A DNA stretch of 18,801 bases from an uncultured Bacilli bacterium (lineage in GTDB: Bacteria; Bacillota_I; Bacilli_A; RF39; UBA660), in contig CANQDN010000007.1 of assembly GCA_947593275.1 (NCBI GenBank), positions 1 through 18,801 on the forward strand, written 5' to 3'. Shown here in pieces: positions 1-5,883 of this stretch; within the stretch, counting starts at the first letter, position 1; each line of letters opens with the position of its first letter. A model generated the notes under the pieces. The model made no database searches. It was not told the origin of the DNA and was given only the letters and a program-made list of their open reading frames with translations. A program made the translations under genes and the position numbers.

Positions 1-86
1 CACGTCCAGTAATAAACCTTAAGTCTGGTACAAATTTTACAGGTACTGGTTTATATAATGATCCTTATATTGTAAAAACTGAATAA
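1..86 (+). CDS. C-terminal fragment of a truncated protein
   Basis: An open frame enters from the left edge (first full codon at base 3) and stops at TAA 84-86, giving 27 residues that start RPVINLKSG and end NDPYIVKTE. The gene start lies outside the window, so no function can be assigned. An 'RPV(I/V)xLK ... GTG ... (N/D)PYxV' ending is common at the C-terminus of secreted or pseudopilin-like proteins of gut Firmicutes. That is recollection of a family pattern, not proof. A hairpin and a strong terminator follow, consistent with the end of a transcription unit. The reading frame is fairly secure; the identity is not. Confidence 0.5.
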   Translation, partial: RPVINLKSGTNFTGTGLYNDPYIVKTE

Positions 87-95
87 ACAAAAATA

Positions 96-136
96 CTTGC
101 TTACATTGCTTTTCTAACTTATCATATGTAAGCAAG
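96..136 (+). repeat. 11-bp perfect inverted repeat downstream of the truncated gene
   Basis: Arms 96-106 (CTTGCTTACAT) and 126-136 (ATGTAAGCAAG) are perfectly complementary around a 19-nt loop. It lies just upstream of the terminator at 153-179, whose own arms reuse the GCAAG/CTTGC sequence. It could be a 3' stabilising hairpin or an alternative pairing partner for the terminator. No U-tract follows this first hairpin directly. Confidence 0.5.
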
Positions 137-152
137 AATATAAAACTTCATT

Positions 153-180
153 GCAAGGAATCTCTTTCCTTGCTTTTTTC
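153..180 (+). terminator. Rho-independent terminator of the truncated gene
   Basis: The 8-bp stem GCAAGGAA / TTCCTTGC (153-160 with 166-173) encloses a 5-nt loop and is followed by six T (174-179). It separates the left-hand gene from the pheST transcription unit. Confidence 0.85.
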
Positions 181-200
181 TTGTTTTAAAGAAGTTTTGA

Positions 201-229
201 TTGCTTTTTTACCTCTTAAGTGTTAAAAT
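201..229 (+). promoter_or_regulatory. Putative extended -10 promoter of pheST
   Basis: TTGCTT (201-206) and TAAAAT (224-229) are separated by 17 nt, with a TGn extended -10 dinucleotide at 221-222. It directly precedes the T-box leader, so transcription would start near 236. The -35 is weak; the position relative to the leader is the main support. Confidence 0.5.
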
Positions 230-239
230 ATACTCATAA

Positions 240-447
240 ATGTTGATTAAGTACTTAGTATTAACTTTTAGTTCTTAAAAAAGAGATTAAGTATCAAAGG
301 CTGAAAATACTTAAAGATAAAAAAAGTTAAGAATTTCATACTTAGGAGTTTTAATAGTAAGTCGTGCTCTAAACGAAAAAGTGCTAGTAATCCTAGAAGT
401 TGGGTGGTACCGCGGTTTTATTCGTCCCAATAGATAGGATTTTTTTT
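240..447 (+). promoter_or_regulatory. T-box riboswitch (tRNA-Phe sensing) upstream of pheST
   Basis: The canonical T-box AAGTTGGGTGGTACCGCG lies at 397-414. Its UGGU (405-408) would pair with the ACCA end of uncharged tRNA, matching the A discriminator base of tRNA-Phe. Stem I can be drawn: TAAGTA 248-253 with TACTTA 339-344, then TTAACTTT 261-268 with AAAGTTAA 323-330. The internal loop between them exposes UUC at 335-337 followed by A338, the expected Phe specifier plus conserved purine. The competing terminator pairs TTGGG (400-404) with CCCAA (426-430) and runs into eight T (440-447). Uncharged tRNA-Phe would favour antitermination and raise pheST expression. Confidence 0.93.
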
Positions 448-469
448 AATTTTTAGGAGGAATAAATAT

Positions 470-1507
470 ATGCAAGAAAAACTAGAGGAAATACGTAATA
501 AAGGCTTAAACGAAATAAAAAGCGCTAAAAGTCTTGAAGAATTACAAGAAGTAAAAAGAATACTTACTGGTAAAAAAAGTGATCTAAGCGAAATTTCTAA
601 AGGCATGGGTAACATTGAACCAGAAATGCGTAAAGAAGTTGGTATCGCAATAACAGAAATTAGAAATACTTTTATGGAAGAATTAACTAAAAAGGAAAAT
701 CAATTAATTGATGAAAAAAGTGTTTTAGACGAACCAATAGACGTAACAGTACCCGGGAAATCCCCTATAAAAGGAGTCCTTCATCCCATAACTCAAATGT
801 GTTATGATTTAAATGATGCTTTTTTATCCTTAGGTTTTGAAGTCTTTAGTGAAGATGATATTAGCAGTGAAAAATATGCCTTTGATAACTTAAATTTTGC
901 CCCTGATCATCCAGCCCGTCAAATGATGGATACTTATTGGATAAGTGGAACAGAAAATAAAAGCAACAACGAAAGACTATGCTTAAGGCCCCATCTAACT
1001 GGTGCATCCGTAAGATATTTGCTTAAACATGGCGCTCCAGCTCGTTTTGTCTATCCAGGGAGAGTTTATAGGAATGAAGATGTCGATTCTGCCCATGAAA
1101 GAGCTTTCTTCCAATATGAAGCTTTAATTGTTGATAAAGATATTTCTTTTTCATCAGGCATGGTTATGATTAAAACAATCTTAGAAAAAGTCTTTGGTCG
1201 TGAAGTAAATGTAAGAATGCGTGAAGGTTTCTTCCCATTTGTTGAACCCGGCTATGAAATTGATATGGAATGTCTTGTTTGTGGTGGTAAAGGTTGTCGT
1301 GTCTGTAAACATAATGGTTGGATTGAAGTTATGCCTGGAGGTGTAATTCACCCAAATGTCTTAAAAAGTGCTAATTTAGACCCTGAAGAATGGACAGGCT
1401 TTTATATAAACATTGGTCTTGAAAGACTTGTTATGATGCGTTATGGAGTAGATGATATTAGATGGTTCCATAGTGGCGATCTAAGATTCTTAAATCAATT
1501 TAAATAG
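470..1507 (+). CDS. pheS: Phenylalanine--tRNA ligase, alpha subunit
   Basis: This is the catalytic alpha subunit of the cytosolic alpha2-beta2 enzyme that charges tRNA-Phe with phenylalanine using ATP. At 345 residues it has the usual bacterial length. The N-terminal ~85 residues are a charged tRNA-binding coiled-coil region. The class II core shows the DHPARQMMDTYW segment, motif 2 (YRNEDVDSAHERAFFQYE) and motif 3 (GLERLVMMRYG, from residue 316), ending in DIRWFHSGDLRFLNQF. A CxxCxxxxCxxC-type cluster (CLVCGGKGCRVC) precedes the NGWIE segment, as in other Firmicute PheS proteins with a zinc-like knuckle. The AGGAGG at 455-460 is well placed for ATG 470. Expression is set by the T-box leader, and pheT follows after 9 nt. 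Confidence 0.97.
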   Translation: MQEKLEEIRNKGLNEIKSAKSLEELQEVKRILTGKKSDLSEISKGMGNIEPEMRKEVGIAITEIRNTFMEELTKKENQLIDEKSVLDEPIDVTVPGKSPIKGVLHPITQMCYDLNDAFLSLGFEVFSEDDISSEKYAFDNLNFAPDHPARQMMDTYWISGTENKSNNERLCLRPHLTGASVRYLLKHGAPARFVYPGRVYRNEDVDSAHERAFFQYEALIVDKDISFSSGMVMIKTILEKVFGREVNVRMREGFFPFVEPGYEIDMECLVCGGKGCRVCKHNGWIEVMPGGVIHPNVLKSANLDPEEWTGFYINIGLERLVMMRYGVDDIRWFHSGDLRFLNQFK

Positions 1508-1516
1508 GAGGATAAT

Positions 1517-3937
1517 ATGCGAGTTTCATTAAATTTAATCAAAAAATATGTAGATTTAGATAATTTAACAGCCAAACAAATCGCTTACGATTTAACACTT
1601 CGAACAGTTGAAGTTGAATCCGTTGAAAATACTAAAGATAAATTTCATGATATAGTAGTAGGTAAAATATTAGAAGTTAATGATCATCCCAATGCTAATT
1701 TATTAAAGGTTTGTTTAGTTGATATAGGTAGTTCTAAACCTGTTCAAATTGTCTGTGGTGGTTCAAATCTTTATGTTGGTGAAAAAGTTGTAGTTGCAAA
1801 ACCCAACGCTGAAGTTATTTGGCATGGTGAAGGTGATAAAGTTACTATAAAAGCTACTAAAATGCGTGGTGAAGATTCTTATGGTATGATATGTGGTGCC
1901 ACAGAAGTCTTTTTAGATAAATTATTCCCACCTAAAGATGATCATGAAATAGTTGATTTAAAAGACTTAAAATGTGCGCCTGGTGATAATATCGCCGATG
2001 TTACCTGTATGGATGATGTAATATTTGAAATAGATAATAAATCATTAACTAATAGACCGGATTTATGGGGTCATCTTGGAATAGCCAGAGAAATATCTGC
2101 CATTTATGACTTACCTTTAAAAGAACTTCCAACGTATTCTATCCCCCAAGATTTACCTGAATATGAAGTAGAAATAAAAGAACCAACTAAATGTCCAAGA
2201 TATGTTGGCATTGAAATTGCTAATGTGGGTATAAAAGAATCTCCTCTTTGGATGAAAGCAATTCTCATAAATACTGGTATGCGTCCAATTAATGCGATTG
2301 TTGATATTACTAATTATGTTATGATTTCTACTGGCCAACCTATGCACGCTTTTGATAGAACTCACGTAAATGGGAATAAAATTATTGTTAGAAATGCTAC
2401 CAAAGGTGAAGAATTACTTCTTCTTGATGATAATACTATTACTTTAACTACCGATGATCTAGTAATAAGTGATACTAAAAGTGCTTTAGGTCTCGCGGGT
2501 ATCAAAGGTGGTAAAAAAGATTCTATTTTACCGGATACTGAAGGAATCCTTTTAGAAGTAGCGAACTTTACTGCTCCAACAATCCGTAAAACTGGTAAAA
2601 GATTTGACGAAAAAACTGATGCATCAATTAGATACGAAAAAAATATTGATACTGAAAGAGTAGATCTCGGAAGAGATGCTGCCCTTAATCTAATTAAAGA
2701 GTTATTCCCCGAAAGTAAAATTATTAAATATACTGATAAATATCAAACTAAAACTGAAAGATGTAAAATTGAAGTTTCCGAAGATTTTCTAAATATCCGT
2801 CTAGGTAAATCATTACCAAAAGAAACTATTTTAAAAGTTTTAGAAAAACTCGGATATGACGTCGAATATAAAAATGGAATATATTATACAGTTGCTCCTG
2901 TATGGCGTTCTACTGGTGATGTTTCCTTAAAAGATGATGTCCTAGGGGATATCGCCAGACTTCTAAGTTATCAAAGTTTTGATGCTAAACCTCTTCCTGT
3001 TAATTTTATTTCTGCTGTAAGACAACCTAAAGTATCATTAGAAAGAAAATTAAAAGAATATTTAGCTTTTCGCTGTGGTTTTAATGAAATCTATACTTAT
3101 CCTTGGGTAGATCTTAAATATTTTAATGCCGCTAGAATTGCTACTACAAATTGTATTAAACTAGCAACTCCTCCAGCTCCGGAACTTGTTAATCTAAGGA
3201 ATTCTCTAATCCCAGGAATGCTTGAAGTTATTGCTAAAAATTTAAGATATTTTTCGAATTTTAAAATATTTGAAATGGCTCAAGTAATGGAAAAAGGTGA
3301 ATATCATGAATCATCAGAAGATGAAACTTTACCTATTCATAAAAAATATTTAACTGGAGCTATTGTCGGCGCTTCTCCTAAAGATTTATTCTACGAAATA
3401 AAAGGTGTCGTTGAAAATATGGCTTCATTTACCCAAATGACTGAATTAACCTTTAGTAAAGAAGAAAAACCATCATGGGCTGATTCTAATGGTTACTTAA
3501 ATATCAAATTAGGTGATGAAGTAATTGGAATGCTTGGCTTAGTTTCAGTTGCAACTATGATGGACGCTAAAATAAAAAGATGTAATGTTGCTATCTTTGA
3601 ATTAAATGTTGATAAACTAATTCCTAATCCATCTAGAACTAATAAATATATCCATTTAGCTCAAACACCTTTAGTAGAAAAAGACCTTGCAATCTTAGTT
3701 GATAATAATATAACTTGGGAAGATATTAAAAGCACCATTATTGGTAAAGTAAAAGAATTAGAATTTATTGAAGAATATCATGGTGAAAAAATTCCTAAAG
3801 GTAAAAAATCTATTACTATAGGTCTAAAATTAGGAAATGATGATAAAACCATGACAACTGAAGAAATAAATAGTAGTATGAATACCATTATTAAATCTTT
3901 AAATAAACGCTTAGGCGCAGAATTAAGAGAAGAATAA
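1517..3937 (+). CDS. pheT: Phenylalanine--tRNA ligase, beta subunit
   Basis: This is the beta subunit partner of PheS, carrying tRNA-recognition and editing modules. At 806 residues it is full length. Domains in order: N-terminal domain; EMAP/OB-type tRNA-binding domain (about 40-150, VVGKILEVNDHPNANLLKV); B3/B4 editing domain (about 210-390, including RPINAIVDITNYVM and GQPMHAFD); B5 domain (about 410-475); a catalytic-like domain (about 490-690); and a C-terminal ferredoxin-fold anticodon-binding domain (about 713-806, beginning near PLVEKDLAILVD). The AGGAGG at 1506-1511 overlaps the pheS stop codon, suggesting tight co-translation. The operon ends at the terminator just after the stop. 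Confidence 0.97.
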   Translation: MRVSLNLIKKYVDLDNLTAKQIAYDLTLRTVEVESVENTKDKFHDIVVGKILEVNDHPNANLLKVCLVDIGSSKPVQIVCGGSNLYVGEKVVVAKPNAEVIWHGEGDKVTIKATKMRGEDSYGMICGATEVFLDKLFPPKDDHEIVDLKDLKCAPGDNIADVTCMDDVIFEIDNKSLTNRPDLWGHLGIAREISAIYDLPLKELPTYSIPQDLPEYEVEIKEPTKCPRYVGIEIANVGIKESPLWMKAILINTGMRPINAIVDITNYVMISTGQPMHAFDRTHVNGNKIIVRNATKGEELLLLDDNTITLTTDDLVISDTKSALGLAGIKGGKKDSILPDTEGILLEVANFTAPTIRKTGKRFDEKTDASIRYEKNIDTERVDLGRDAALNLIKELFPESKIIKYTDKYQTKTERCKIEVSEDFLNIRLGKSLPKETILKVLEKLGYDVEYKNGIYYTVAPVWRSTGDVSLKDDVLGDIARLLSYQSFDAKPLPVNFISAVRQPKVSLERKLKEYLAFRCGFNEIYTYPWVDLKYFNAARIATTNCIKLATPPAPELVNLRNSLIPGMLEVIAKNLRYFSNFKIFEMAQVMEKGEYHESSEDETLPIHKKYLTGAIVGASPKDLFYEIKGVVENMASFTQMTELTFSKEEKPSWADSNGYLNIKLGDEVIGMLGLVSVATMMDAKIKRCNVAIFELNVDKLIPNPSRTNKYIHLAQTPLVEKDLAILVDNNITWEDIKSTIIGKVKELEFIEEYHGEKIPKGKKSITIGLKLGNDDKTMTTEEINSSMNTIIKSLNKRLGAELREE

Positions 3938-3946
3938 AACATAAAA

Positions 3947-3974
3947 ACGTCTTAACAATTTAAGATGTTTTTTT
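3947..3974 (+). terminator. Rho-independent terminator of pheST
   Basis: ACGTCTTAA (3947-3955) pairs with TTAAGATGT (3960-3968, one G-U pair) and is followed by a run of seven T. Confidence 0.85.
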
Positions 3975-4024
3975 AATTATCTAAAATAATTGTCAAATGA
4001 GCATGTAAACACCTAACTTAAACC

Positions 4025-4054
4025 TTGATTTTTAAGGGGGGGGGGGGGTATAAT
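4025..4054 (+). promoter_or_regulatory. Promoter with a 13-G spacer tract (probably phase-variable)
   Basis: The -35 TTGATT is at 4025-4030 and a perfect -10 TATAAT at 4049-4054. The 18-nt spacer is TTTAA followed by 13 G (4036-4048). The start of transcription would be near 4061, immediately at the AAGGAAGGAG Shine-Dalgarno. Homopolymeric G in a promoter spacer is a known substrate for slipped-strand mispairing (for example porA and opc of Neisseria). One base lost would give the optimal 17-nt spacing and one gained would weaken the promoter. The sequence elements are observed; switching is inferred. Confidence 0.8.
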
Positions 4055-4074
4055 CATATCAAGGAAGGAGAAGT

Positions 4075-4095
4075 CTGAATAAACAGATGAAGTGA
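4075..4095 (+). other. Possible leader mini-ORF overlapping the gene start, copy 1
   Basis: The strong Shine-Dalgarno (AAGGAAGGAG, 4061-4070) lies 21 nt before GTG 4092, too far for normal use. It is correctly spaced for CTG 4075, which opens CTG AAT AAA CAG ATG AAG TGA; an ATG start at 4087 shares the same frame. The TGA (4093-4095) overlaps the GTG (4092-4094) as GTGA, the usual geometry for translational coupling. The same arrangement is in copy 2 (5863-5883), but the two leaders are near identical, so this is not independent support. Confidence 0.3.
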
Positions 4096-5720
4096 AAAAA
4101 ATGAAAAAATTCAAATTAATGCTATTCACAATGCTAGTGAGTATATTGTTTGTACCAAGTGTATTCGCTTTAAGTCCCGATTCAATTCAAGATGAAGACG
4201 AATTAAATACTTGTTTATCAACCGCTAATAATATTTGTATTTTGTCTCAAGATATAAATCTTGCGAGTACATATATTGAAATAACCAATGAGGTTACAAT
4301 TAATCTTAACGGTCATAATATAACTGGAGCAGATAGTAAAACAGCTATTTATGTTAATAGTGGTAATTTGACTCTAACCGGCAATGGTACTGTAAAGTCA
4401 AATATACCTAATAATGGAGTTGTTTTTCTTCAAAGTGGTACATTAAATGTTAAAGGCAATGCTAAAATTGAAAATACTGATAATGGCTTTGCAATAATTA
4501 GCCAATCTAGTACAATTAATATTTCTGAAAATGCAAGTATTATTAATAGTGGTACTGAAGGTACTGGAATTTCAATTGATGGATCAAACTCTGCACTTAA
4601 TATTACTGGTGGTACAATTAGTGCAACAGGAGATGCTATAACAGTATTTGGTACTAATTCAAACGTTACTATTAGTGGAGGTAATATTAAAGCCAAATAC
4701 TTTGCTATTTCAGGTAATGGTTCTCAAACTACAAATTCAACCATAACCATTAAAGGTGGCAATCTTGAAAGTACAGATTCTGCTGCTATATATCATCCTC
4801 AAGAGGGAACTTTAACTATTGAAGATGGTGATATTACCGGAAAAATTGGAATCGTTGCTCGTCAAGGTACTATTGATATAAAAGGTGGAAAAATTACTGC
4901 CAATGGTGAAGAAGGACAAACAGCTGCTATTGGAGATGCAACAGAAGGTGACAGTAATCCTCAACTTCCTTTAGGAACTGCCGTTATCGTTGATAATAAA
5001 AGTGAAGGATATAGTAGTAATCCTGCAAAAGTTAAAATTGAAGGTGGAGAATTCGATACAACTGCAGATCCAGTTAGTTCTTATGGCGACACTCCAACTG
5101 AAATAGACGTTGAAGGTGGAAAATTTAATAAACCAGTACCAACAACTTTCATATCTTCAGAAGATAAACATTATGTAGATTTTATTATCGATGGAACACA
5201 TAATTATGTATATGCAAATAAAGATACAAAAAAATTAAACTCTGATGATATCCCAAAACCAACTAAAAGTGGCTATAGCTTTATAAATTGGTATAATGAA
5301 AGTACTTTTGATACAATTTTTGATACTACAAGTGAAATAACTGAAAATAAAACAGTATATGCTAGATTCACTAAGAATTCTTCTGTAACTAAATACTATG
5401 TTGAATTTGTAGTAGAAGGTGAAACCCCAACAACTATTTATGTAAGATCAGGAAGAACAATTGATGAAAGTGATATTCCAACATATAAAAAAGAAGGTTT
5501 TAAATTAGACGGTTGGTATTTAGACAAAGAATACACTAAAAAGTTTGATTTTACAACTGGAGTAACAGGTAATATAACCTTATATGCTAAATATACTAAA
5601 GATGATGTTATTGATGAAAATCCAAAAACATTAGATAATATAGCAACTTATATTACATTAGGAATACTAAGTTTTGGAACATTAATAATAACGAGTAAAA
5701 AATTAATAAAAAATATTTAA
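4092..5720 (+). CDS. Secreted beta-helix / InlB-B-repeat surface protein, sortase-type tail (paralogue A)
   Basis: A 542-residue cell-surface protein. It has an N-terminal Lys-rich signal peptide with likely cleavage after VFA (residue 26). Residues ~60-350 are short beta-strand repeats rich in Thr, Asn, Ile and Gly (GGxI, GNGxV patterns) that look like a right-handed parallel beta-helix. Two InlB-B/Listeria-Bacteroides repeats follow (about 360-435 and 437-505; landmarks SGYSFINWY and GFKLDGWYLDKEY). The tail is NPKTLDN (510-516), a hydrophobic segment and Lys-rich end, a wall-sorting signal with an NPKT rather than LPXTG core. The start is GTG 4092; ATG 4101 in the same frame is an alternative. 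A role in adhesion or surface coating is inference. Expression probably depends on the poly-G promoter. Paralogue B follows directly. Confidence 0.8.
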   Translation: MKKMKKFKLMLFTMLVSILFVPSVFALSPDSIQDEDELNTCLSTANNICILSQDINLASTYIEITNEVTINLNGHNITGADSKTAIYVNSGNLTLTGNGTVKSNIPNNGVVFLQSGTLNVKGNAKIENTDNGFAIISQSSTINISENASIINSGTEGTGISIDGSNSALNITGGTISATGDAITVFGTNSNVTISGGNIKAKYFAISGNGSQTTNSTITIKGGNLESTDSAAIYHPQEGTLTIEDGDITGKIGIVARQGTIDIKGGKITANGEEGQTAAIGDATEGDSNPQLPLGTAVIVDNKSEGYSSNPAKVKIEGGEFDTTADPVSSYGDTPTEIDVEGGKFNKPVPTTFISSEDKHYVDFIIDGTHNYVYANKDTKKLNSDDIPKPTKSGYSFINWYNESTFDTIFDTTSEITENKTVYARFTKNSSVTKYYVEFVVEGETPTTIYVRSGRTIDESDIPTYKKEGFKLDGWYLDKEYTKKFDFTTGVTGNITLYAKYTKDDVIDENPKTLDNIATYITLGILSFGTLIITSKKLIKNI

Positions 5721-5738
5721 TTTAATATTAAAGAAATT

Positions 5739-5773
5739 AAGATCATTGGTAAAACAAATCAATGATCTTTTTT
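5739..5773 (+). terminator. Rho-independent terminator of surface gene A
   Basis: A perfect 10-bp stem AAGATCATTG (5739-5748) / CAATGATCTT (5760-5769) is followed by a T run to 5773. It lies before the second promoter module, so each surface gene is its own transcription unit. Confidence 0.88.
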
Positions 5774-5812
5774 AATATTTGTAAATCAACATGTAAACAC
5801 CTAACTTAAACC

Positions 5813-5842
5813 TTGATTTTTGCGTTGGGGGGGGGGTATAAT
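5813..5842 (+). promoter_or_regulatory. Promoter with a 10-G spacer tract (probably phase-variable)
   Basis: TTGATT (5813-5818) and TATAAT (5837-5842) are 18 nt apart. The spacer is TTTGCGTT plus ten G (5827-5836). The three fewer G relative to copy 1 are exactly offset by three extra non-G bases, leaving the spacer length unchanged. Transcription would begin near 5849 at the Shine-Dalgarno. Confidence 0.8.
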
Positions 5843-5862
5843 CATATCAAGGAAGGAGAAGT

Positions 5863-5883
5863 CTGAATAAACAGATGAAGTGA
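5863..5883 (+). other. Possible leader mini-ORF overlapping the gene start, copy 2
   Basis: CTG AAT AAA CAG ATG AAG TGA runs from 5863 to 5883, with its TGA overlapping GTG 5880 as GTGA. AAGGAAGGAG (5849-5858) is spaced for this CTG rather than for GTG 5880. It is identical to copy 1, so conservation may only reflect recent duplication. Confidence 0.3.

Larger units (their letters stand above)
4002..4098 (+). repeat. Duplicated promoter/leader module, copy 1
   Basis: Bases 4002-4033 are identical to 5790-5821 (32 nt), and 4049-4098 are identical to 5837-5886 (50 nt). The two copies differ only in the 15-nt stretch between these blocks, which holds the poly-G run (AA plus 13 G here; GCGTT plus 10 G in copy 2). 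The module includes the promoter, the Shine-Dalgarno sequence and the first codons of the gene. Confidence 0.9.

Noticed and set aside
4430..4696. Minus-strand open frame of 88 codons inside surface gene A
   Set aside because: It mirrors the low-complexity beta-helix repeats, has no ribosome-binding site and is hydrophobic only as a by-product of the Asn/Thr/Gly codons opposite.
4440..5060. Repeated GGT/GGA-AAT-ATT units as a possible CRISPR or tandem DNA repeat
   Set aside because: Units are irregular, in frame and conserved as protein pattern only, with no constant repeat and spacer length. They are beta-helix coding repeats.
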